From: Oasisia sp. SBJ-2009
Taxonomy: Eukaryota > Annelida > Polychaeta > Sabellida > Siboglinidae
Direction: 5' to 3'
DNA length: 64,000 nt
Assembly (NCBI GenBank): GCA_964017155.1
Contig: OZ024862.1
Location: 31,919,251 to 31,983,250, forward strand
Under the pieces are notes generated by a model. It ran no database searches, was not told the origin of the DNA, and was given only the letters and a program-made list of their open reading frames with translations. A program made the position numbers and the translations under genes. Shown one piece after another: positions 34,342 to 46,238 of the stretch. Position 1 is the stretch's first letter; each line of letters opens with the position of its first letter.

Positions 34342-37170
34342 CGTTGTGGAGCCGGACGCTAGGATCGACGTGTGGCACTTGCTCCGCACACTGCTGCGTG
34401 TGTGTGCTCACTGTGATATCTCTTGCTCTTCTCAGTCGCGCCATCAAACTCCAGTCACTGCTGTCCAGGTCACGTTGACACATCAAATGGACGTTTGCAT
34501 TCTTGACAGGCTTATCTGTGCCACTCTCCTTTGCTACGGAATGTCAGGATTCTGAGTTTGTTGCAATGCGAAAAGGATGTCATAACAATTGTGTGTATTC
34601 AGATATTTCAAATACGAATTCTCAGCTATTAAAAATACAGTTTTTCTATGCTCTATGTATTCAGACATTTAAATTAATGTCTGACAATATTCAGTACCTA
34701 AAATAACTTGTAAAATGTTTGAGTGTTCGAAAAGTGGCTGAATATGTACAGTTGTTGTGGTAACTGGAGCATGACCACACTGGAGAAGACAAGTTGCATT
34801 ATCGTAAAGAGATGATATTTTTTATATTGCTAACATACCCGTATGTGAAATCGTAACGAATTGCTAAATACTATATGGTGTACATTAGGCGTAAATGAAT
34901 ACTTGTACAGACGAGGTGATACCCCGCGTTGGGGTGCCCAGGCATTCATAGCAGTGTCGATTGGTCTTTCACACCCTGTGAGGGTGCCATAGGGGAGTTA
35001 GTGGATGCACAGTGCCTAGGTAATTCTACTGATGATAATCCGTGATATGTAGTGTGTGTTCTTGGGTGTCTATGGGGGGTATATATATTAACGAACTTGA
35101 TCGTTGTGTAATCGTCGTTTCGACGATGGTATGTCGAAGCATAAAATTTCACTTGTAAAAAAACTTCCGATTCGTATAACTAGGATTCCTTATGTACAGA
35201 TATAGATGCGGAATACCTACGTAGTAATGTTATTTGTGTAGATACATTTTGAATCACTATAATGGTACATGGAACAACTCAATTAGCTGCAGACAGCCAC
35301 AAATGTATCTTGTACATGTGGAACTACGTATTAATTTCCACTGGGGACTATATTCACTGTTTTGCTGTGTTTGCATGCCACATCCATACACAAGGAATCC
35401 TAGCTTATAACGTGAATGTAGTACACTTCATAACAGGAGGTTGACATATTGATATTGTCAGCTTGCTAAATTACATTGGTTCAGTATACTGGTTAACAGA
35501 ATTTAAAGTTTTATGGAACATAACAAAATTATTTTTTGGGTATTTACAACATCTCGGGCAGTATGATTCCTAGTTATATGAAAATTATATTATGCACAAA
35601 GTTAAACATTGTTAAGTTAGGTATACTTTGAGAACCAAACAAATCAGATAATTTTTAGCTGAGTATTTTGTTAAAAAAGTAATAGTAAGTTAACCAAATG
35701 AATTGTTTGTTCATTCTTGGTTTGCCTGAAATCAACGAGAGAGTGGACACAGATGTGCATATATATGCAAGACAATGCCAGTATTTATATGACCCCTTTA
35801 TGACGGTGTGTAAATTTGTAATTTCAGTTGCACATAGCCGGGTTTACACAAGGTGATTATCATCATGTAACCATATTGTAATGAGCATTGTAAACCATGC
35901 ATTGCCAATGGCCAGTATGGCAAATTTAACTAATTCGTGAAACAGCGGTGAACCTTTCTGATACCGTAGCTATTCCCTCGTCACTGTCTTATTCCCTTGT
36001 GTAAACCCAGCTGTGTGCAGAATGGGCATTATCTACATTTCGGTGATGCCCGAGTTGTTGAGGTGAACATTTACGTGTTATTTGGGTGCAACAACCCGTG
36101 TAAAGCAAAATATTTGTTATCAGCTGTAATCAGCTGACTCCATCCGCTGCGTGTATTCGGTCGTGCACAGCGGTCACGTGACGTGACGCGGTCGTATTTA
36201 TCCACGGTTCTGTTATCCACAAGCTCAGTTAATGTAGCAGTGCAGTGATATATTTATATGTAAAGGTAGAGACTAGCCAGGACGTTCTAGAATCATTGTA
36301 TAGCTGTACAGAGTTGATGATTAATTAAGCCTTTGTCGTAGCCTATTTAATGACATCGTATTAGTGGTACGTGTTCACCACCGTTTCAGTCTTGGACTCA
36401 CCCGGGTAGGCAACGGATACATGTTCCCATTTGCGGTCGACAACCAATTGGAAGTGTTATTTCGTTAATAATGTAACTCAAACTGCACACACGTGAGGCG
36501 AGTTTGTGGTTCAATATGATTACGTTTGATTGATGTCGGTAACATTTGTTGTACAAGCAGGATATGTAACAATTTGTGATGATAACGATAATTTTGTGAC
36601 ATAAATCATACGTTTTAACAACCCCTAGGCAGCATAACGACAGTTCACATTGTACTCTACTTACACAACGCATTTAGACATTGTGCTATTTAACCCTTTG
36701 TTTGGCTGATTCTCTTCTGTCGGTTATATCCAACGGTAGCGCTACATTTGGTTATGGCATCACCGACCTCTCATCAGAAGGTCCTGTCGTTTAGCCACAG
36801 CCAGGTGGACTTGATGTCGAGTTGTGTACATTAACTATTTGCAACAGGTGATAATGAAGAATTGTGAATACTACTACGGAACTGTGATACAATTTACATG
36901 GTTCCAAAACTTACGAAACTCTAATAAATAAAACGATGTAATTAATGACTGGTGTTTTGCGTGAATATAGTGAGGGTTTTATGGCGTTGAATGCCTGTGT
37001 TTGGCATATTACTTTATTCATCTTCAGTTTGTTTAGAGAACCTGCATGGTTGTGTCAACAAATATGATTCATACCGCACTAAGGACATACAAACACTGAA
37101 AAACGCACACAGACAGCTACAGGCAGACATCTCACAAAACAAAGGTAACGTGAAAAGGTTGAAAATGAGT
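34342..37170. other. PPP4R1 3' region and intergenic DNA
   Basis: The 3' UTR of PPP4R1 starts here; its end is not certain. ATTAAA (about 34630) and AATAAATAAA (about 36923) are candidate polyadenylation signals. GC-richer patches at 34920-35010 and 36150-36190 contain no recognised motif. No further gene is supported. Confidence 0.45.
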
Positions 37171-37394
37171 TCAGTTGCATGAACACTAAACAGGCCTTTG
37201 CGCACTTTAAAAAGATGTCACGTCGTTCGGACATATTATCTGTCCCTTACACTACTGATCCATTAAAATTTGCTTCAGACTTAAATTTGACAGCCACTAT
37301 TTTTCTATTGAATGTGAGTCGCTCCTCACTGCTGGCCTTTTACCCTTACCAGGTGATATTGACATTTATACAGTGGATGTCACAAATAAAAAAA

Positions 37395-37640
37395 ATCTTA
37401 AGGCTAATAAATCTCCAGGCTTCTAAAAATCTCACAAGTTGCTGCCAAGATCATTGGTTTGCCTATACCAATGGTGTCCCAAATGATCGACCATGTCCAT
37501 GCAATCTTGAAGAACGCTGGCGCTGTCGCTGCCGAGTCTGATCACTCGCTCGTTAAATACTCTTATGTTCTTCCGTCTCGATTGTATAAAATGCAGAACG
37601 GCTCGCAACAGCAAGAGTTTTGTGCCTGTGGCAATTAGAA
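37395..37640 (+). pseudogene. Unidentified coding-like remnant (about 75 codons)
   Basis: One plus-strand frame, open from about 37404 to a TAG near 37636, reads KISQVAAKIIGLPIPMVSQM, DHVHAILKNAGAVAAESDHS and LVKYSYVLPSRLY. The regular amphipathic composition and balanced codon use look like real protein, unlike the surrounding AT-rich DNA, but there is no start codon of note and no family I recognise. It could be a fragment of a transposable-element protein or of a processed copy. Confidence 0.3.
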
Positions 37641-37917
37641 TGTTGCTGGTAAATAAGTGATATTAATGCTAACGGGTTTGCTTTTTGTGTAGTTACATTT
37701 TGCATTTCGTTTGTATTTTCTGACAATCTTTTTTTTACATCTTCTTCCGAGTACCGCCTAGCTTCAACATGCTGAAGATACAGGCGGGCGAACAGGAAAA
37801 ATCAGAAATATATATATATATGTATATATATTTTTTTTCGTTTTGGGTGCATTGCAGTGTATCAGAGCCGTAATTTGTGCATGTAAAAGTAATGCGTGCA
37901 AAAAAAAAACCTAGTTA

Positions 37918-39040
37918 TATCTAAAAGGTGGAATAATGGAAAGTCTGGATATTGCTCTTAAAAGAATCAAGGCTGTTTTTATTTACAATATGTTGGGGGA
38001 GGGAGTTCCAAAGTCGAATGGTATTTGGGAAAAAATAATACAAGTGGTAGTTACATCTGGAGTGAGGGATAACGTAAGACAAGGAATGTTGCTTTCTAGT
38101 GACTGTGTTTGAAGGAATTATATATTTATTTGCAGGTATGCCCACTAGGTCATTTGATATTTTATATAACATGCATAGTTTTGCATCTTTTCTACGGTCT
38201 GCTAGGGATCTCCAGCCTAATGACTGGAGCATATTGGTGACACTTGACGTATTATGGTGGCGATGTAAAACATATCGAGCTGCTCGGCGTTGTATCATTT
38301 CAAGTTTATTTATTTGTGTAGCGGTGTAAGGGTCCCAGACAGTACAGCTATTTTCCAGGATAGGTCTAACAAAGGTGAAATAAGCAAGAGTTTTTATTTG
38401 GATTGATGATACTTTTAGATTTCTGCGGAGGAAGCCTAATGATCTATTTGCTTTTGAAGAGATGCTATTTATGTGGGCATTCCACCGAAGGTCAGATGTT
38501 ATGGTTAGGCCAAGATATTTAGCTTGTGAAACAGTTTGAAGTGGTTGTCCGTGGAGAATGTACTGGGTTTTAGTGATAGTTTTATTTCTTGTAACAGGGA
38601 TGACATGGCACTTTTCAAGGTTGAAACTCATTTTCCATTTTTGTGTCCATTTGTCGAGTGTGTTAAGGTCTTCCTGGAGTGCAGCTGTGTTTATCTTAGG
38701 CTTAAGAGCTATATACATTATGGTGTCATCAGCAAAGAGTCTAACTGTAGAAGTAATATTGTCTGGAATGTCGTTAATGTAAAAAAGGAATAGGCAGGGA
38801 CCAAGTACAGAACCTTGAGGGACTCCTGATGTTACAAGGACTTCAGAAGAAGCCTCGCCCTCTATTAGTACTCTTTGTGATCGATCGGTTAAGAATGCTT
38901 TAACCCAGGAATTTATTTTGCCTTGGATGCCATAGTGATGGAGTTTGTCAACTAGTTTGGTATGGCTGACCTTATCAAATGCTTTAGAAAAGTCCATCAC
39001 TATGACATCCGTTTGTGCGCCAGATTTTAGATGCGATCAT
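37918..39040 (-). mobile_element. 5'-truncated non-LTR retrotransposon (jockey/CR1-type reverse transcriptase)
   Basis: The minus-strand frame 39000-37921 (stop at 37921-37923) encodes the C-terminal half of a LINE reverse transcriptase: MDFSKAFDKVSH (palm), SGVPQGSVLGPCLFLFYIND, the catalytic LFADDTIMY, KYLGLTITSDLRW, and the conserved post-RT region (RAARYVL and WNSLPQHIV). About 10 in-frame codons more extend upstream (GAQTDVIV) before a stop, so the endonuclease and the N-terminal RT are missing. That is the usual outcome of incomplete target-primed insertion. The RT core itself has no frameshift over 360 codons, so the copy is young. Clade assignment needs a tree. Confidence 0.9.
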
Positions 39041-40066
39041 GAGTTGTACGATGAATAACCTTTTTAAGGACATTAAAGGGAATTCCGCAGGTTCACCTAT
39101 AGGGACCATTTCGCTAACGTTGTTAAGAGCTCTTAAATCCGATTTTTGACCCGTCAACACCACGACACGCCAGCGGGACACCGTCACTGGTGTGTTATCG
39201 AAGTAGTGTCCTCGGTAATACGTCAATGAATAGTTGCGTTTCGAAAAAAATATATAACAACGGATTTTGTATTAGGATGAATTTTACTTAAGAGCTAGCT
39301 ATTTATCTTAGTGATACGGTCCCCCGGTCCGTTCCCTGCCGGACATCATCTCCCACCCGAAGTATGTGCGCCATTTGTTTGCTCAGCCACGCCTAATAGG
39401 CCTTGTCCTTCGCCATGCTGTGGCGAGTAAACTATAATTTTTATGATCCTTAACTGGTGCATTGCTGAGAGTCGGGACGGGTTCAGAGAAGGAAGATGAT
39501 TGATGGCGAGACAACGTATTCATGCGAAGACAGGCCGCGGACGACATAGTTGCTGCGGGGGAATGTTGTGTGCATAGTACTGCATACGTGTATGTATCAA
39601 CAAATACCTGCGCTGAATCCTATACATGAACTGATCAAACTACACTCTGGAAATGGACCAAACAACTACCAATAGAAAATGAAATAAAGTAGAGCAAATG
39701 GAGGTGTATAGCACACACGGTAAGGAAACCAGAAACCATCACCCGTCAAGCCATCACATGGACCGGAGAGTTACACGTTCGTGGACAACTGTTGGACTCT
39801 CGAGAAACCAGACTTTCTAGTTCATATGCCGTCTAAAACTTCCAAATGTCTTCTTGTTTATAAAGCTCAACGAACGTTTACAATTAATGATAAGGGATAG
39901 TACTGTATATTCAAAGTGTCACGTTAATTTAATATAATCAATCTATAATATACGATAATTCGTTATTAATTTCACACTTCTCAACTCTCAATGTTGATCC
40001 GAATTTACAAGGAAATGATAAATTTGTGTAATACTTATATGGGCCTACTGCGTATCAACTGTGCCT
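39041..40066. other. Intergenic DNA
   Basis: No supported gene. An 80-codon minus-strand frame (39226-38984) overlaps the LINE end but shows no domain. It contains TAGGTGAACCTGCGGAA on the minus strand (39099-39083), identical to part of the 18S rRNA 3' end. Confidence 0.5.
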
Positions 40067-40793
40067 ATTCGAGCGTAGCCTCGGTTACCCAGACCCCGTG
40101 AGGTGGCAGCACTGTTAAGCCCCTCAACTCCGCCTGGGACAGTATATGGGCTTAAGTTTCTACATCCGGGTAGCCTTACCCCAGATTAGGGTAGAGACGC
40201 TGATTGGCTCTCAGGCCAACTATGAAATTAAAATTAAAATAACGATATACTTTTATAAGATAATAATATCACATGAAAAGTACTCAACATTGAACTTATA
40301 TTAACACAAAAGTAAGTAAAAATTCAAATTTTCAGTTGTTTATAAAATAAGAATTACGGCAGGATTAACCAGTATCCGTGAGGTGGCAGCATTGTCTAGC
40401 CCCACACGGATAGCATATTATTAAATAAGGATACCTTTTTATCAAATAATGGTGTATTATAAAAACTAGTCAGAATTAAACTTATATTAACACAAAATAA
40501 ATAGAAATACAAATTTGCAGTGGTTTATAAAAAAACAATTATATTACGGCAGTGTCCGTGAGGTGGCAGCATTGTATAGATCACGCGGATACCAAACAAA
40601 AGCCGTTAATGGGGCCAGACTGTCTTCTCGGCGTAGTTCCGCAGCCGACCGACAGTCGGTTAAGCGAGACTAATTCGAGCGTAGTCTCGCTTTTAACCGA
40701 CTGTCGTTCGGCTGCGGAACTACGCCGAGAATTGAGGGGGCTTAAAAGTGCTGCCACCTCACGGAGTCTGGGTAACCGAGGCTAATTCGAGCG
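40067..40793. mobile_element. Composite inverted-repeat element with three copies of a 9-bp target sequence
   Basis: Outer ends TAGCCTCGGTTACCCAGAC (40076 onward) and its inverted match ending at 40784 are bracketed by ATTCGAGCG at 40067-40075 and 40785-40793. The same 9-mer occurs at 40673-40681, at the exact centre of a 46-48 bp hairpin (arms 40627-40672 and 40682-40729, beginning CTCGGCGTAGTTCCGCAGCC). GTGAGGTGGCAGCA recurs at 40098, 40378 and 40558 and inverted at 40749-40762. No coding capacity. A 9-bp duplication fits Mutator-like or similar transposases. Confidence 0.85.
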
Positions 40794-42054
40794 CTACCAA
40801 CATGCCATAGAGCCAAATGAACCGGCTTGTCAGATCCTAGTTTCTGCCACGCAGCATCCTTGCATACTAGGCGTCGTTGAGCTACGTTACAACGTGAAGG
40901 AGCTCTAGCTGGTACTGACGCAATCAACCGTAGCGACACCTGGCGCGCGCGGATGACACATGGGGCTTGATAAATTTGTATTGAAATTACTCCAGCACCT
41001 GCCAGTAACTGTTTTATGTGTTAACAAAACACGCATCACGAATGGCCATGGCTTTTGTCCAGTCTCAAACCCACCCGTATCATTGTGCGTGTTGTTGCAA
41101 AGCTTGGTTGGTTGAACTTAAATCAGATCACCTATAGGCGACTTACATTGAGTGGTAACAATTAAAGTCTGACGTCTAACTGAAAGGCAACACAAACATA
41201 TGATTCAATCCGATTGTTTCACTTTATTACTTCTGAGCTAGGACGGATGATACTGTCAAACCATTCATTAACTTCAAATGGCGTGTTGATACCAGATATA
41301 TATCGGTATGTCGAGTGCAGCAACATAAGAACACCATACAACAGTCGACCAAACACAGTCACAAAGCGGCATAATTATATAGTATCTAAGACGTATTATT
41401 ATTTCACAGGCTGGTTACTCCAATGCGTACATTAGTTGTGTAGGCCTATACATGTCATGTGTTGGTAGGTCTTCGAGCCTACATGTCTGTTAGTTCTATT
41501 TGTATTGCATAACTGCAAATTAGTTATAGAATAATGCATGTTTTGACGTGTTTTCTAAAAGCTGCAAGAAGTATGTACATCCTCTGAATGGAACTCTAGA
41601 ACCAGGCGACACGGCTTACGATATAATTATGCTGCTATGAGTATGATGTAATAACACAAACATATACAACCAAGTACAACGTTTATAAATATAGCGCCGT
41701 TTTCACTGCGTATTTTAGGGCACTGTACAGTAAACAGTTACTTGCAACACATAAGTATTGCTGTAGGCTAAGAGGAGAATGGAAGTCTCGCGGAAACGGA
41801 TCGCTGACTGCCGTAAATTAACGGGAATATCGGTATCTAGAACTAGGCGATGTTGGCACCCGAAAGTATATCGGAGACAGCAACGGTACGAGAACAACTA
41901 TGAAAGATGAGAGGTTAAATAATAGCTGATTGAGGCACTGCAACAATAGTGACAATAACACCAGAAAACAGTGCAACAAATATAACATGTACAATCCTGT
42001 ACGTGTGCGTGCTGACCATTGCTTCTCGCTGTTTGACGGTCTCGATCGACGTGT
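40794..42054. other. 3' flank of the GPI-anchored protein gene
   Basis: No recognised gene. On the minus strand AATAAA at 41227-41222 is a possible polyadenylation signal for the gene ending at 42055. Confidence 0.4.
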
Positions 42055-42498
42055 CTACAACGCGACGTAGGCCACAACGGCCGCCAAGGCTGTCACGACG
42101 ACGGACACTTTGAAACCGCTGGCGTCCCCGGACGCGCCGGCCTCGTCGCCAGCCACGGTCGGGTCGTAGTCGATCGTCTTAGCGAAGCGCGGGAACCTCA
42201 TGACGAATAAATCGCCAACCATCTTAGGGTAACCGGACGTCATGTTTTCCCAGCTACCTCCGTCCTTCTTCAACTGAAATGCAGAACACGCATGTTTAGG
42301 CTGCGATTTAAAAAAAAAATGACGATATTTAAGCGGTGACGAAATCGTTCTCCATCGACAGCCATGTTTTGTGGAAGCTGTGGAGCACGAAACAGTGAAA
42401 GAAAAAGCGGAGCAAGGAACTATTGAAGCCTTGGTAAACAAAATGCGCTTGCATATAGGAGCCTTCTCAACGTACACATACATGTGTGCGCGCGCGCG

Positions 42499-42573
<75 letters not shown>

Positions 42574-44776
42574 GCGCGCGCGGGTGTAATTTTGTATTCC
42601 AAATTATAGCGTCCCCCGTCGTATTAGAACATCTTGCTACATTTAGTTTTTAAAAGGTTACGAGGACGTCAAAACGGATTTATAGCAAACAGGCTGGCTT
42701 TGGTTTGTTCCACATAATGTTCACAGACTCGCCAGAAACGGCTGTTATCCTTTCGCTAATTAACCTCTTAAATTGTCTGTTAATATGTTATTACATCGTT
42801 AATTATTATTATAACGAGAATGACATTTTCATATGACCAATAATATATAATAAAATAGTTTATTTATCTTTGGACAATCATAGATCAAGATTGAAACGGG
42901 TACGTAAAACATGAAGAAAATACATTTGTTAAAACAAGAATAAAATAATGTAAACAGACATACCTTTTTTGAGAAGCTCATTGTTATGTTATCTCCGAGG
43001 TCGTAAGCGACTGGTGCAGCACTGTCGTTGGCGCTACCCTTCAGGGTTGCCGCCGCCTTGCTTGCCACCTTCATATACAGATCCAGGAATGCGGCTGCAT
43101 TATCGGCACCAGCCGCGCCGCACCATTTCCACTTCGACAGCTCCATGTTGAACTTCATGTCTCCCATCTTCAGCGGCTGCTTCTCTCCTGCGATCAACAC
43201 TTCTCCGGCCTGTTCTGCGAGCACAGCGCTGATGTTCAGTGTGCCAACGTCGTCTCCGAGGTTCGCGGCAAAACTAATCATCGACCCTTTTATGTTATCG
43301 GCGTTTGGTATGTATTGACCCGCTTTTTTGGCAACGACGGTGAACATCTTGTCTGTAAACTTTTTAAACATGTTCATTGGGTTGAGCGTAGAGCTACCGA
43401 ATGGAAACGAGCTGCCGGCGTCGCTGCATATCGATGCCGCCACCTCTGTGCCATCTTTGGCAATCTGAACCACTTTTTCCATCACGATCTTCACCGGATC
43501 CGTGAGCGTGGACGCGTCTCCAAGCATGCGCTGGAATTGAATCTCACCGGCTTTGGCTAAGATCTTCAGCTTGGACATGCCCATCGCCATGTCCTGGTAA
43601 GCAGCACTGGCCACCGCTCCGGACGCGCCGTCCTCGTCGCCAGCCACGGTCGGGTCGTAGTCGATCGTGTCATTGAAGCGCGGGAACCTCACGACGAAGA
43701 AACCGCCAACTATCTTAGGGTAATCGGACGCCATGTTTTCCCAGCTACCTCCGTCCTTCTTCAACTGAAATGCAGAACACGCATGTTTAGGTATAGCAAA
43801 CAGACTGGCTTTAGTTTGTTCCACAGAATGTTCACAGACTCGCCAGAAACGGGTGTTATCATTTCGCTAGTTAACCTCTTAAATTGTCTATTAATATTTT
43901 ATTACATCGTTAATTATTATTATAACGAGAATGATATTTTCATATGACCAATAATATATAATAAAATAGTTTATTTATCTTTGGACAATCATAGATCAAG
44001 ATTGAAACGGGTACGTAAAACATGAAAATACATTTGTTAAAACAAGAATAAAATAATGTAAACAGACATACCTTTTTTGAGAAGCTCATTGTTATGTTAT
44101 CTCCGAGGTCGTAAGCGACTGGTGCAGCACTGTCGTTGGCGCTACCCTTCAGGGTTGCCGCCGCCTTGCTTGTCACCTTCATATACAGATCCAGGAATGC
44201 GGCTGCATTATCGGCACCAGCCGCGCCGCACCATTTCCACTTCGACAGCTCCATGTTGAACTTCATGTCTCCCATCTTCAGCGGCTGCTTCTCTCCAGCG
44301 ATCAACACTTCTCCGGCCTGTTCTGCGAGCACAGCGCTGATGTTCAGTGTGCCAACGTCGTCTCCGAGGTTCGCGGCAAAACTAATCATCGACCCTTTTA
44401 AGTTATCGGCGTTTGGTATGTATTGACCCGCTTTTTTGGCAACGACGGTGAACATCTTGTCTGTAAACTTTTTAAACATGTTCATTGGGTTGAGCGTAGA
44501 GCTACCGAATGGAAACGAGCTGCCGGCGTCGCTGCATATCGATGCCGCCACCTCTGTGCCATCTTTGGCAATCTGAACCACTTTTTCCATCACGATCTTC
44601 ACCGGATCCGTGAGCGTGGACGCGTCTCCAAGCATGCGCTGGAATTGAATCTCACCGGCTTTGGCTAAGATCTTCAGCTTGGACATGCCCACCGCCATGT
44701 CCTGGTCGGCAGCACTGGCCACTGCGAGTAACAGGGCGGCCAGCAGGACAAGAGACGTCGCTCGGGTCTTAGACAT
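42055..44776 (-). CDS. Secreted, probably GPI-anchored protein with duplicated A-B modules (574 aa), family unknown
   Basis: Exons 44776-44072, 43764-42964 and 42273-42055, all phase 0 with GTATGT donors and a TGCATTTCAG acceptor. Exon 1: signal peptide (MSKTRATSLVLLAALLLAVA) and module A (about 210 residues, two Cys, no recognised fold). Exon 2: module B (LKKDGGSWENMASDYPKIVG...FFVVRFPRF) fused in frame to a second module A. Exon 3: module B again, then a small-residue stretch (GASGDASG) and a 19-residue hydrophobic tail, typical of a GPI-attachment signal. The two A modules differ at only a handful of positions, so duplication is recent. Reading exons 1 and 2 as two separate genes is less likely because exon 2 has no start or signal peptide. 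I do not recognise the family; no function is offered beyond surface or extracellular location. Confidence 0.78.
42487..42582. repeat. (CG)n/(CA)n compound microsatellite in intron 2
   Basis: A short CG run (42488-42507), a CA run to about 42572 and another CG stretch. Frames across it are artefacts. It lies in the second intron of the GPI-anchored protein gene. Confidence 0.97.
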
Positions 44777-44860
44777 TTCTCGGCGCTGCAGTTCGCTGTG
44801 TACAGTGCTAACTCTTCGGACGTCTTAGTCGCGAACTGACTCTCAACTACCGCTGGTGCC

Positions 44861-44867
44861 TTATATA
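44861..44867 (-). promoter_or_regulatory. TATA box of the GPI-anchored protein gene
   Basis: On the minus strand CCTATATAAGGC lies 85 bp upstream of the start codon at 44776, an ordinary TATA-to-ATG distance with a 5' UTR near 55 nt. The other genes in the window lack such a box, suggesting strongly regulated or tissue-specific expression. Confidence 0.65.
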
Positions 44868-44871
44868 GGTC

Positions 44872-45702
44872 GTTGCCAGTAGCTTCAATTCAATGATCGT
44901 TCCTTTGTTGCGGCCGTTTCCATATTGACTAAAGAATATATGTCTTATTGTCACGAGGTCACGTTCGCAGGAACGTGACGGAACACGTGCGTGTCGTGTA
45001 CTTAGACGGAACAAGTCGCCAAAAATAGCTTCGTCTACAATACGTAACTCAATTAAATAGCATGATATGCGGATTGAGTTGCACTCTATTCACGGTGAGT
45101 TGCACTTTACACGTGAGTCTACGCAGCAATGAGAAGAAAAAATCCAGTGGAACAACTAGACTTGATTTAATAAGAGTTAAACATATTTGTCAGCATGTTA
45201 TAAAACAAAATCGCCACCCAGAGCAGCCCATTCCACTTCGGACGGAACGCTCCAAAATGACACCGTATATTTTATCATCGTACACCTTTATCTTTATAAT
45301 AATATGCAAATTTGAGCTATGATAACCTATTCGATTTTTAGGTGTTTTACATTAATATTTTATTCCATTTTAAACGTGTATTCTACTACGCCGTCACTAA
45401 CGGTATATGAAGTGCGGCCCTAACATGTACATTACTTATAGATATGCATCAGTTAATAGCCAACTAGGCAGGCCGCCGACGAAATAAACCAGTCTAACAT
45501 TTATAACCATTCTTTCATACAACACAGCAATATAATGTAACAGTTTAGGCCTCCACGGCGAAATTGCGTTTCCCCAAAGCACGCTAGCGCTAAATATTTA
45601 TTCGCTTTATGTTTCTTGCCCGAAATCAGAAGGTAATGTCAGTGGTAGCCTCGCGTGCTCGATGCAACAAGAACGACCGACATTTCTGCTAATTATTACT
45701 TG

Positions 45703-45704
<2 letters not shown>
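44872..45704. other. Intergenic DNA upstream of the GPI-anchored protein gene
   Basis: Contains ACGTGACGGAACACGTG-like E-box/CRE-like motifs near 44960-44990. No gene or repeat recognised. Confidence 0.4.
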
Positions 45705-45765
<61 letters not shown>

Positions 45766-45788
45766 GCACGCACGCACGCACTCACGCA

Positions 45789-45842
<54 letters not shown>
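45705..45842. repeat. (TA)n-(CGCA)n-(CA)n compound microsatellite
   Basis: About 48 bp of TA, then CGCA/CTCA units, then CA to about 45840. Uninterrupted enough to be length-variable. Confidence 0.97.
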
Positions 45843-45843
<1 letters not shown>

Positions 45844-46148
45844 CGATTTATCTATATGACGGGATGCTGATAGTTGTTGATCGGCACACGTGAGCAAAAA
45901 GTTAGATTCCATATGTACGGATGCGTCATGCGGACGCGGCATGCGGTGTGCGGCAACAAATGGCTATAATGTGAACACACAGGAGTGAATATTTAATATA
46001 TGCAGATGCGGTTTGTGGTGCGGAAAAGGATGCGGCAAACTGAATCGGTCCATGTAGCGATTCAAAACGTATCCGCACAAGAATCGAACAAGAAATGCCA
46101 AAGAGTGACGTCATTACAGACGTGTTTTCCCAATTTTCAAAAATGGCG

Positions 46149-46238
46149 GAAAGGTAGGCCTACTAGCGGGAAGGTAGGCCTACTAGCGGGAAGGTAGGCC
46201 TACTAGCGGGAAGGTAGGCCTACTAGCGGGAAGGTAGT
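46149..46238. repeat. 20-bp tandem repeat, about 4.5 copies
   Basis: Unit GGTAGGCCTACTAGCGGGAA, repeated without change. Each unit contains the palindrome GTAGGCCTAC. Confidence 0.95.

Noticed and set aside
34265..34555. Overlapping frames around the PPP4R1 last exon on both strands
   Set aside because: Phase from exon 20 gives an early stop; the longer frames would need a different join not supported by splice phase.
38984..39226. 80-codon minus-strand frame reading YRGHYFDNTPVTVSRWRVVV
   Set aside because: No family recognised; it overlaps the LINE in another frame and could be chance. Only its 18S-like 17-mer is kept as a finding.
44077..44668. Plus-strand frames of 60-96 codons, duplicated at 42969-43560
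   Set aside because: Antisense shadows of the GPI-anchored protein exons; they are duplicated because the exons are.
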